This document shows positions 9,784-19,364 of a stretch of DNA of 64,000 bases, piece after piece (position 1 is the stretch's first letter; each line of letters opens with the position of its first letter). The stretch spans positions 4,040,001 through 4,104,000 of the forward strand of contig CANUEZ040000199.1 in assembly GCA_948099385.1 (NCBI GenBank). Direction: 5' to 3'. The position numbers and the translations under genes are program-made. The notes under the pieces are model-generated. The model saw only the letters and a list, made by a program, of their open reading frames with translations. It searched no databases and was not told the origin of the DNA. This DNA comes from Fasciola hepatica (Eukaryota > Platyhelminthes > Trematoda > Plagiorchiida > Fasciolidae).

Positions 9784-10371
9784 CTAAACAAGCTGTTGGT
9801 CAGAGCTGGAACCATTTGGTGGGTATGCCAGTATTATAAAGGAGCGGTTATTAACACCGCTATCCTTTCGAAAGTCAACCGATCCCTGGAGCCTCAAATC
9901 ACATAAACGGCTACTAATCGGTATCCAGTCTAAAACAGCAGCTTCAGTCTTTTCTGTCAAGATTATTCCTACACCACGCTGACTCACAGCTCCGGCTGCT
10001 TTTTCTCCTGAATTACGGAGGAAATGTCTCGATGAGATACCAGGAACAGCTAGTTGAATCACACAGCTTGAATCCTTGATAAGCGTTTCACTTACGCAGC
10101 AGACAACAATCTTCAGCGAATCTATTGTGAGCGCTCGACAAGCCTGCTGACTGGCCTGCGTGAGAGTGCGCATGTTAAATGAGTTGAGATTAAGAGACTG
10201 AAGAGTCTTGAAGTAATCCAAGTTACAAGATGGAGTAGTATTCATGACGTCATTTGAAAATGAGCCATTGCGAGTATTGGCCGTGTTATCGGTGGGAGAA
10301 TTATAGTTGGATAGAGGGGGACAGAAGACAGAGGTTGAATAAAAGAGAGGGGACTCTGAACTGCAGCCCAT
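9784..10371 (-). pseudogene. LINE endonuclease-domain fragment (RTE-like), left arm
   Basis: 195 codons on the minus strand. Features: SLNLNSFNMRTLTQASQQA, CVSETLIKDSS, GVGIILTEKTEAAVLDWIP, SRLCDLRLQGSV and SFIILAYPPNGSS. These follow the order of an APE-type endonuclease N-terminus in RTE-like LINEs (LNxRTL, V.ET, GvGfl....A.L.W.P.S.RL...RL.G, ..v.aYaPt). The domain stops before its C-terminal half. It is probably the 5' part of the RTE whose 3' part lies at 8150-4897, with later insertions between; that link is inference. Confidence 0.65.
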
Positions 10372-10449
10372 TGATCCCTACCAAAACTGTTGGATGTAAT
10401 GGGCAGTGTGGTCCTGACTATCCTGCGCCACGACCGATGCAGTGTGGAA

Positions 10450-10562
10450 ACCGTGCTTCAATGACTCGAGACGATCGATCAAGGAAGCTTGCTCGGTTCT
10501 GCCTGAGCACTGTGATTGGTCGCGTTAGCCCTTTTTGCACTCCGTATTATACAGACTTGGCT
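10450..10562 (+). repeat. 113-bp direct repeat, copy 2 (spacer edge)
   Basis: Same orientation as 9551-9663 and located immediately outside the left arm. It has no mirrored partner next to the right arm, so it is specific to the left junction. Confidence 0.85.
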
Positions 10563-10688
10563 ATGTGTCACTGTGCTCACTTTTTGATAGATCGTGCATA
10601 TAGCAATACGCACACACGTTTGCATAATCACATCTCAGTGTTATTTGTTCATTTTCGGTCCTTCGCGCGTCATGAATTCTGTTCTACC

Positions 10689-11393
10689 ATGAAACCTGTG
10701 GTTATTTTATGGAGTATATTTTGCTTAGTCGGTTTTAGTAAGACAGAAAATGCAAGTGACGTCCGTAAGTTCAGTTTCGTGTAGCCAAACAAGTAACTTC
10801 ATATTTTCGTATATTACAGTGGTTTGTCAAGGTAATGTACTCGGTGAGTTGATCAACACCTGAATTTTGTTGCTTGAATCCGTTTTTCGTATTCTGACAA
10901 CTCCCATTTGGTTTCCAATTTTGTATCCGTGGTGCTAAAGAATAAACGAAATCACCGAATGTCTTCTTATTTTACAACCCAGTGTACGAAATGAATTTTT
11001 CCGTACCGAAATGCGGAACCGTCAGTGAAGCAATATACAAAATTATCCAACTCCTAAATAGTGTATCCATTTGCGAAGTGGTAGGTGACAACGACCTGAA
11101 TATTTGAGTTATAATGCCTCTGTATATATTGCCCTATACAATCTATCTACTTACTTCCTATCTATCAGATTGATCAGATCGTTTCGTTTATGGTTTTTGA
11201 ATGGAGCTACACTTACATTGGATGTTCTGAACAACTGCCGTTTGCTCGGAGTGGATTAATCTACATTCATTTCTTCGTAGAGCGCATAGATACAAATGTT
11301 TATGTCAACTGTCTGAATTATTCTGCAAAAATGTTCAACCATTTAATCAAAAAGAGAATGAAAATACATGGGAGCCTTCGAAATCAGAAGTAA
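10689..11393 (+). CDS. Small secreted protein gene with a 24-nt micro-exon
   Basis: Four exons read from splice sites and phase: 10689-10764 (ATG, hydrophobic signal peptide VVILWSIFCLVGF), 10820-10843 (24 nt, between TATATTACAG and GTGAGT), 10983-11080, and 11169-11393 ending TAA. Phases agree at every junction (1,1,0), giving a 140-residue product with about six cysteines outside the signal and no transmembrane segment after it. Introns are 55, 139 and 88 nt. I recognise no family. A signal peptide plus a micro-exon of 3n length is the architecture of trematode micro-exon genes, but homology to a named one is not claimed. The last exon could extend by alternative splicing (GTAATG at 11390). 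Confidence 0.6.
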
Positions 11394-11591
11394 TGAAGTT
11401 AAACTTACTTCACATGGGTTTATTACTATTGAATTCAGAAAGTATCGAACAAACCCACGATTTAGATAATAACAATGTTTTTTACATGAATGAAATATTG
11501 CAGTAGATTATATTTGACAATGTGACACTATAGGATGAGAATTATCATGCACCGACTGTCAATGTTTGAGTGAATTTTGGTAATAAAAACA

Positions 11592-12045
11592 GTGGTGTCT
11601 TGGAACAAGGAAACTGAGTTGAAAATAACATTGGATTTGTATAGAGGCACGATATTTGTAAGTGAATTGCTGCAGATATTTTTTCTATTCTCAGAGGCTG
11701 TGATACAACGTGATGCAATCAGTAAGTATAGCCCTTTACGGCACCCACAGGAAGGTGACGCGGAAAACGTTATTGTGTGTATACGTTCTTAATGTGACGA
11801 TTCCTCTACTTGCACGCAAGTTCATAAAATCCTTTCTTGAATAATGAATATTTTTCGAGCATATTATTTCCAAAAATTTGAATTCATTTTACTTTGCTAT
11901 ATCTTTTAGTCAAATTGGATAACGGCCACATATAATATGCATGGTTATTTTCGATTCTGATGCATAGTTTTCAGACAAGGTTTTCAGTATTCCGAGTCGG
12001 AATGGTTGGAAATTAGGCGCCTCTCAGAAGAAAGCCTTCTTTCAC
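11592..12045 (+). CDS. Candidate short exons of a further gene or 3' extension
   Basis: Three short open segments between splice-like signals: about 11592-11656 (VVSWNKETELKITLDLYRG, donor GTAAGTG), 11695-11721 (27 nt between TTTCTATTCTCAG and GTAAGTAT), and 11988-12045 (TTTTCAG ... GTAAAT). The middle one has a strong acceptor and donor and preserves phase. The first acceptor (AAAACAG) is poor. They may belong to the gene at 10689 or to a separate one; joining order is not established. Confidence 0.35.
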
Positions 12046-12059
12046 GTAAATACTAAACA

Positions 12060-13080
12060 CGATTAGGGGTAAGTAGTGGAGATGTTGCCCTCGGTTTCAT
12101 GTTGATTAAAGATGCAATGCAAACGGTTTTCAGGTGAAATATTCTATACTGCGCTTTAAATTAGGTGAACTCGCTTTGAACTGACACAAACACAGTCGCT
12201 GACAATTCCATTCTGGCGAAAGCGTCTCCTTTCTTAGAGTTGAACTTCTTGAAATAACTCAAAATTCGGTTTGTCACTCCGACAGTATTCTGTAAATACT
12301 ATCGGAACAATTTTTGATCGGATATTCTATAAACTGTTTTTCGTATTCGTTTTGACATTCGCACTGAAGTAGACTACTTTTCTTCAACCCAAGGAAAACA
12401 TCATTTAGTAGTGGTGATTATGTGTGAGTAGACTGACTAATAATGACTGACATTTGATTGGTCAGTGAGCAGTCATACTGAACTTAAGCCAAAGTAAGAA
12501 TACAGAGGTTAATTGGAAAAACCACCAGTTTATTGGTCACTGAGTTGCAGTTTTTTGGATTATACTCTATATTTACAGCTAGACCGTTGCTTGAAGAGGG
12601 AACAACGTGAACTGATGAACGACAGGCGTGTGTACACATACTGGTGGGGGGATTTGCTGGAGACATTATTTACGGACACCTGTGGACACGTGGACCTGCG
12701 CACCAAACAAGCACGCAACAACTGAGAAGCTTTTTCCTAAGCTGTATCAACACCATCAACTTTACCATAGTTCAAGGTTAGTTAAAACACTTTAGTGCTC
12801 ATGCGAATACATATCGCGCTTTCACACACTAATTGACTGACTCCGATATCATTAAAGTATGGTGTGACCGTCTTGTTGGTTAGTCATGATGAGGAAGTCA
12901 CACCAACTTTTAGAAATTTGTTCATTGTTAAGCAAATAAAGCAAGCAACATTTTCATATGAGGACGCATGATATCCATAGCTGAGCAATGACAATCACAA
13001 ATGATCTTACACGCATAAATCTTCATTTTAGTGTAACAGCTAGTGAAAGGTAATCGGAAAATTTAGGCCGACAGATAGTT
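12060..13080. other. No recognisable gene
   Basis: AT-rich sequence with short open frames on both strands, none with convincing splice sites or motifs. Confidence 0.5.
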
Positions 13081-13082
13081 TT

Positions 13083-13330
13083 GACCGGTAGTAGTATAGT
13101 GGATTACCGCGCTTCCATACCGTCTCGGAGGTCAGAAGTCCCAATTCCCACCGGAAGTCAACTTAGTGGTAGAGAGTAATGCACTCTGATCGAGCTCATT
13201 ACTACACGTTTTTTTGAGACCTTACGTCGTTCTGTAATTCAGATCTCTGATTCGGGTCACCGACTATCACTGACAGTAGTGGACCTTCGCGGTAATGATG
13301 TACGCTCCTTCTACTGCACGAATACTAACA
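13083..13330 (+). other. Probable tRNA-derived SINE
   Basis: TAGTATAGTGGATTA (about 13091-13105) matches the RNA polymerase III A box of tRNA-like promoters (TRGYNNANNGG). About 45 bp downstream is AGTCCCAATTCCC, a degenerate B box. A non-tRNA tail and a T7 run (13210-13216) follow. It does not fold as an intact tRNA, so a SINE relic is the best reading. Confidence 0.4.
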
Positions 13331-13547
13331 TTATGCAATACATCACTAATTTCCATTGAGGCTGGTCATTTCAAATTTGAATACCAGTGTTGATTAGGAG
13401 ACAAGAACTGCAATCTTTGAATCACACAATATTCAAACCTGATTTAAAATTAGTCACTGGGGTTATTTTTTCGATATATCTCGTTTAGTGTGAACAAAGT
13501 TGAATAAGAAAAAAAATATATCTCTTGCGATTCACTTTCTACTCTAG

Positions 13548-14280
13548 ATATCCGAGATTTAGTGAAGAGAAGAATCTTGGAAATTGAGTGTCCATCAAGT
13601 GTCAGCCGTGAGCAAAATCCTGACTGTGTTCATGTTGAAATTCGATTTTACATGCTGAACATTTATTCTGATACTTGGTTTGTTTTCACATGTGACAACG
13701 AGATGCAAAGCACAAATAAAACTCCAACGAATACTGGTTTGTCTTACCCGCTTGCAGATAATGCTGCCTGTAAATTCACCAAAAATTCACTCTTTGAAGC
13801 ATCTCATTCTGCTTCATCTCGAAGCAAATGAAATGCAACATACATTGTGTTCACCAGCACGGATCAGTTCCATCTACGTACAATGGATCTCTTGATCATT
13901 TTAGGTCAAGAAGTCACGATTCCATGTGGGGGCAAGTACAAAAATTCTACCACAATCCCCACCTATTCCATAGAGGGTATGCCAGATTTTTGAGGTATAT
14001 TCCTTTTACAAAATGTATCGATGAAAATGCTTCAACAAATCAACCCAATGCTTGATACCAGTAGATAGTACATTCACCAGTCACAAACAGAATATGAAAC
14101 CGTCTTTGGTCTGCTAATGATAGCATAAATGGTTCACTGGATGACATTAATAATTTTTCCCCTTTTGTAGTTACGCAGCAAAGTGCATCTATTTTGGATA
14201 TTACGATAATGGTGGTACAATTTGGAGTAGATCTTTTGGAATTATCGCGATTCCCCCTTCTGTTTTCATACTCATAAATG
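13548..14280 (+). CDS. Candidate multi-exon extracellular protein, partial
   Basis: Exon 13548-13769 (acceptor TTTCTACTCTAG, donor GTAAATTC, phase 1 to 1) encodes ILEIECPSSV, VHVEIRFYMLN and FVFTCDNEMQ. Exon 13905-13976 (acceptor TCATTTTAG, donor GTATGC, phase 1 to 1) encodes QEVTIPCGGKYKNSTTIP, which looks like an Ig-type B strand (VTIPC). A third exon may start at 14171 after CCCCTTTTGTAG, but two frames are open there. Phase-1 borders are typical of extracellular modules. No start codon or signal peptide was found. Function unknown. Confidence 0.4.
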
Positions 14281-14959
14281 GTTTCTTCTTGTGATTATCC
14301 AACACAGAATTCCTCGCCTCTCGCTGTATCCATCTATTTAACCATAGGGAAAATAAATGGCTTCTATTTGTTTAAATTTATGAAACGCACCGGCACCACG
14401 GGGAAATAACCCCAGAAAAGTTGAAGATTCAGTTAAGTTACATTAGTTCGAAGTGGATGCTGGTGGTTGACCCTAGGGTGACTAAAAAGTGAAACGTACA
14501 ATCATTTTTACCTTTTGCTCGGCTCAAATGTCAGTTGAAATTTAATGTTAAACTTATGAGACGTCTATGAAGCTTGTGGCTGAAATTCAAATAAAGGTTT
14601 CCGTTGATTTCCTGGAGTCCCGTTTTTCCACAGAGTATTTCCAGGATTCTGTTTAACATGGCTTCTAAACTTCATATTTCACGAAACTGTAAGTTATTAC
14701 GAAGCAAAGTATGCTATTGGTGGAACAAGGACAAAGCCACTGATAGGCTGCCAAGTGAGGAATCAAAAGGTAATGGCAGAAAACGAACTTGAGTTGCATG
14801 GGTTCAAAGATCATGGTGATATGTAATTAATCACCGATGAGCACAAATGTTTCCATTGGTCTTAATCGGTACGGATAGCAGAGGATTTTAATTTATTAGC
14901 TATTGATTCTCCTTGTGATAACAACGACCAATGTATCATTAATAATCGTGAAAAAGCTG

Positions 14960-15780
14960 CACAGCTGTTTTTTCCTTGTTTGCAACGATTATCAATGCCA
15001 GTGATATCACCATTGTGGGCAACAGTACACGGCCAATTCAATACGCAGCTGACCGCTTGGTAGTTGATTCGCCCCGATATGGTGTGTGGGCTTTTGGCCT
15101 TCAAAATGTTAGGTACTTCTTTAAGACTGGCAGGAGCCTGTACCTACACCAGCCCATTGCGGTGATCGGTTAGAGGTAGTCGTTAGCTTTAAGTACCTCG
15201 GTAGCTTGATCACAGCTGGTGGTGGCTTTAGGACGGCGACCACATAAAGAATTGTGAGAGCCAGAGGATCATGCGTCATCTTTGGTACCGCCATGACATC
15301 CGGTTTTCCCTCCGGAGAAGGGTGTGCACTGCCACAGTTCGTAGCATTCTTCTTTACGGTTGTGTGACCTGGCCCCTCCAAGTTGAAGATGCTAGGCTTC
15401 TTTCCGCATTCAACATTCGATATTCCAAAAGCATTTCTTGAACCTGGTAGCAACATCAGATGAGCGATGAAGAGGTTCATTGTCGTCCTCTGACCAAAAT
15501 AATCTCTACACCACCTTCAATAGCTCGGGCATATTTTGCATATGCCTTTCGTTTTCTTTTAGCACGCGCAAAGCAACGCTGGGAGAAAGGAAGTGGCGGT
15601 CAGGCTGTGTCTTAGCGCAGGGGCACGAAGAAGTTAGCTTCGGCTTTGATTCGCTTGGTGCTTTATTTCTGTCTAGTTGGGACACGAGAGACGAAGAACG
15701 CCGTTAGTTAGAGACGCTCACAGATATGGCTCAGAACCGAATCCAGTGGCTTGAATTCCCGTTCCCCATAAACCATTGAA
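14960..15780 (+). pseudogene. RTE-type LINE 3' relic
   Basis: Frames jump repeatedly but the RTE order is plain: VVDSPRYGVWAF (15060s), then VVSFKYLGSLITAGGG (about 15178-15227), FGTAMTSG, then in another frame YGCVTWPLQVEDARLLSAF and the terminal DMAQNRIQWLEF near 15720-15755. Many stops; dead copy. It diverges from the RTE copies in the arms. Confidence 0.65.
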
Positions 15781-17027
15781 AAAGTAACAAAGCATTCACA
15801 ATATATGTGCGATGTCAATTTCAAAAAGTTTCTTTCACTTTTGTAGTCTTTATGTTTGTGAACTGAACATCATATTATTACCACGGCCACCAGGGGTCTG
15901 ACCTTAAACGGCTTGCCTCATATCCTAACAACAAGATGAATCATCCTTCCGTCACTAGCCTTAGCTATTCGTTTTTCGTTTACTGAGTATAATGTATACC
16001 CTTTCTCAAGCATGCCGTAAATCCCGCTCTTGCCGGTAATAAATTACCAGCCTGGTCAAGATATGGTAGTAGTTCTTTTGCATTTCAGCTTCAAAAACCA
16101 ATTTTGTGAACAAATTTCTGTTTGTAGTACTGCAAACCTCTAACGGGGGCTGAATCAAACAGGAATCCCGTGATCTCATTCTTCTTATGCAAGACGGCAT
16201 TGACTCAGAGGCGTTAATATTTATAACTGGAAGTGCAGCATCTACTGGATGCGTTTATGTCGGCTGGATCCACTTCCTTCTTAACTCTAAATTGAATATC
16301 ACGATTCGAGAGCTAAAATAATTACTAGAAATTAGTGCGGCAATTTTAGATTCATTGGCACTATGGTTTAATTTTGTCCAACAAATAAGTGTGCTTGAAA
16401 TACAGATAAAATCTATCTTCTCTAGCATCAGTCGGCCTCACTCATGACATAACATAAGTGTCAGAGAGAAGATGGTGCAAACTATACTTACGTTGAAACG
16501 ACCGAGATGATACTGAGGAACAAAGTCTAGTGATTTTCAATATACCTGCGTTTACTCTCAAGAAATTTTCCTATTGTCTTCAGCGAGGATCGCACTAAGT
16601 TGCCTGTAAAATAATTGTTTGTACTTCTCACAATAATGCCACTTGAAAAATCATATAGGCTAAAAAATAACTTATACCTACATAAATGGGTGATCTTTGT
16701 GAACCTGGTCAGTTTTAAACACTTTACCACCACGAGCAAAATCTGCGACCTATAATTTTCATTTTGCAAGCAGATGATTTCTCCCAATGAAGACATATTG
16801 TCAACAACCTACTGGTACTTGGCCTAGGATTAGGCTGACAGCTTCCTTTAATTTTCACGTTTGCAGACAATAATAATCCTACTCCAAGTGTCGATTTTCT
16901 TGCTGGTTTGTCTTTCGTGGTTCCTGTGATACACCGTATTCTGTTGGAGAGCAGTAAGCTTTTATCTCTCACAAACTTCCATCAGCCCTCTTAGGATTCG
17001 ACCAATGAAGGTATGCCTGCAATTTTC
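15781..17027. other. No recognisable gene
   Basis: AT-rich, with minus-strand open frames at 16527-16972 that lack splice support. Nothing else identified. Confidence 0.5.
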
Positions 17028-19006
17028 CGACGAGTAACCCATTGTCAGAAGAGGAAGAGGTCATTGTTAGCCAGGAAGCTAGAGAAGCTCACAAGGGGCC
17101 TCGAAGAAACCGAAAACAAGACATGGGTCAATAATTTATCATCTCGGCCACTATCAACAGAAGAGCACAAAGTACTCCAAAAGGGACTCAACTTCAACCT
17201 GGGAAACGCCACAACGAAGGAATACATTGCCGAACTGGAACATGCACTCAAGTCATCAGGTTTGCCCGAGGATACTAAATGCAAGCTAAGGCAAATCATA
17301 GTCCCCAACATGCTCCACAACAGACCATTCAATGCTCTCTCAGATACAGAACACAGAGCACTACAAACCCTGAAGAAGGATAAAAGCATCATCATCCTAC
17401 CGGCTGACAAAGGAAGAATGACGGTCATCCTGGACAAGGCCAACTACATTGAAAAAGCCAAACAACTACTGAAAGACACCACGACCTACCGTCTACTGGA
17501 CGCTGATCCAACCGAAAAACTTGAAAAGAAAATCAATAAAACCCTGAAGAAGTTACAGGACATGCAAAGAATTACTAAAGAGGAATGTTGGAGGATGAAA
17601 GCTGAAGCCTCAAACGCCGCACAATTCTACGGATTACCCAAGGTACACAAAGAAGGTATTCCACTCAGACCCATCGTCTCTCTCCCTGGATCTCCAACAT
17701 ATAACTTGGCCAAAGAACTATGGAGACGTCTGAAACCACTGATATGCGGATCAAATAACTCCGTAACCAACGCGCAGCAGTTTTTGGAACGAATAAAAAC
17801 GTAACCATAGAAGAAGACGAAGTGATGATTTCATTTGATGTCACTGCACTTTTTACTTCGATTGATTTGAACTTAGCAAAGAACGTAACCAAAGAACTCC
17901 TTCAAGACCACTACCCAGACAAACCACTTGAAGCACAAACAACTTACGAACTGCTGGAAATGTGCCTATACACCTATTTCAAATTTGATGGTGACGTGTA
18001 CGAACAAATCAAAGGAACACCAATGGGTTCACCAATATCCGGATTTCTCGCTGAAGCTGTAATGCAGGCCCTGGAAAACATTGCACTACCAAGGATCCGG
18101 CCGAAACTTTGGGTCAGATATGTGGATGACACTTTCGTCATCATAAAACGCTCGGATATTGAAAACACACAAAAAACAATCAATAACATCTTCGACGACA
18201 TTAAGTTCACCATGGAATCAGAGAACAATGGAGAATTGGCATTTTTGGACGTGCTCGTGAAAAGAAATGCCAACGGCACACTGCAGACATCGGTGTATCG
18301 GAAACAAACACACACGGATCAAGTATTGAACTTTCACAGCAATCACCCAAATCACCATAAAAGGTCATGCATTCGGACCCTGTTCACGAGAGCTAAAACC
18401 CACTGCAGCACAATTGAAATGAGAACGCAAGAAGAAAACTACCCCTTCAGAATGTTCCAGCGAAACGGATATCCAAGAAACTTCATAAGAAGAACCGTGT
18501 ATGGGATGAATAGGAAAATAAACCGAAGAACACAACCAAACAGAAGGATCACACTACCATACATCAAAAACGTCTCTGAAACAACTGCAAGATTGCTCCA
18601 ATCCCAAGACATAACAGTTGCCCACAGACCAACCAAAACCCTGAGAAAACTCGTATCAAAACCGAAAGAACAACTCAAAAATGAAGAAAGAAGAAACGTT
18701 ATATACAAAGTGAAGTGTATGGACTGCTGCAAATGCTACATCGGTCAAACCGGGAGAAAAGTTGCCACTCGAATGCACGAGCATAAACTGGCCACAAAGA
18801 GACATGACCCATTCTCTCTCATATCCGTCCACGAGGATCAAGAAGGACACAAGTTCAATCTGGACGACGTTAAAATTTTGGATCAAGCAACCACAAGGCA
18901 CGCAAGGGAGTTTTTGGAAGCCTGGTACTCTTCAAATAATTCAATCAATAGACATATTGAATTGGATCACGTGTACAGTCGGATGAAGAGAAGACAGTTG
19001 AACTAA
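17028..19006 (+). CDS. PLE-B reverse transcriptase / GIY-YIG, unit 1 (5' truncated, one frameshift)
   Basis: Enters the frame at RRVTHCQKRKRS and continues through NNLSSRPLSTEEHKVLQKGL, IILPADKGRMTVIL and QFYGLPKVHKEGIPLRPIV. At the A5 run 17795-17799 the frame is lost and a stop follows at 17802-17804. One step back (-1) restores NVTIEEDEV then MISFDVTALFTSID (motif A), GTPMGSPISGFLAEA (B), YVDDTFVII (C), LAFLDVLV, QRNGYPRNFI, and the GIY-YIG domain VIYKVKCMDCCKCYIGQTG. The C-terminal part (to 19006) is fully open. All catalytic residues are present; only the shared frameshift separates the two halves. Confidence 0.85.
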
Positions 19007-19193
19007 TCAAGAATGTCAGGGGCGGAATTAGTAGACCAAAATCACTCAACCCGTATTATTGAATCTGAGTTTTTACACTCACACATCTTCGGAACTGACT
19101 CGCCGAGAATTCAAATATCAAAAAATGGAAACAACAGGGCAAAGCGAAAAGAATTCAAGCTCACCGAGCGGGACGTCAACTGTCAAAGGCCAA

Positions 19194-19206
19194 AGGTCAA
19201 AGGTCA
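19194..19206. promoter_or_regulatory. DR1-type hexamer repeat in PLE-B unit 1
   Basis: AGGTCAAAGGTCA is a perfect direct repeat of AGGTCA with a 1-bp spacer, the consensus for RXR/HNF4-class nuclear receptors. It lies about 90 bp upstream of the TATA box. Binding is not shown; conservation among units follows from recent duplication. Confidence 0.3.
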
Positions 19207-19288
19207 AGTTCTTCGAGGCGAAGCCGTAAAACAAACGTCGAGCCTTGGGCACGTCTACGGAGCTCAAGGTCAGGAATAATGACAAACC

Positions 19289-19296
19289 TATAAATA
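19289..19296 (+). promoter_or_regulatory. TATA box at PLE-B unit 1/2 border
   Basis: TATAAATA, about 35 bp before the hammerhead-like motif. Placement suggests that the tail of one unit promotes transcription of the next. The same sequence recurs at the end of units 2 and 3. Confidence 0.5.
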
Positions 19297-19322
19297 TAAG
19301 AGATCACTACCAACAGCGCACA

Positions 19323-19364
19323 TGCACTGACGATGTCACCTCGACTGGTGATGAAACGTTTGCG
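19323..19364 (+). ncRNA. Hammerhead-ribozyme-like motif, PLE-B unit 1 end
   Basis: TGCA, CTGACGA, one extra T, stem II GTCACC/GGTGAT with loop TCGACT, GAAA, CGTT, TGCG. CTGACGA fits CUGANGA exactly and GAAA follows stem II. ACGU acts as a minimal stem III with cleavage expected after GUU (19360). TGCA/TGCG forms a 4-bp stem I. It is a minimal type I hammerhead as known from PLEs. The extra T between the core and stem II is non-canonical, so activity is not certain. Confidence 0.6.

Larger units (their letters stand above)
1..10449. repeat. Left arm of giant inverted repeat
   Basis: This stretch is the reverse complement of 29563-40014: base 1 pairs with 40014 and base 10449 with 29563. All larger reading frames recur on the opposite strand with only scattered differences, for example CGA at 5786-5788 against TGA in the other arm, and different AT-run lengths near 3.25 kb. 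The match stops sharply after 10449 on the spacer side. On the outer side it reaches base 1, so the arm probably continues outside the window. It may be a real segmental inverted duplication or an assembly fold-back; the sequence alone cannot decide. Confidence 0.95.

Noticed and set aside
13083..13160. Functional tRNA gene
   Set aside because: The A box is good, but the B box is degenerate and no acceptor stem or anticodon arm could be folded by eye.
16724..16972. Minus-strand frame with LLLSANVKIKGSCQPNPRP, resembling the 2A-like NPGP motif at the start of some LINE proteins
   Set aside because: The Gly-Pro of NPGP is not present and no LINE sequence follows in the expected position.
17045..17443. 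132-codon minus-strand frame repeated in all PLE-B units (also 113-, 97- and 81-codon frames)
   Set aside because: Antisense shadows of the polymerase; the sense strand carries all recognisable motifs and the repetition is due to the array.
19013..19279. 88-codon frame after each PLE-B polymerase
   Set aside because: Lies in the 3' tail, contains the DR1 sequence and low-complexity repeats, and shows no domain; present in each unit only because the units are recent copies.
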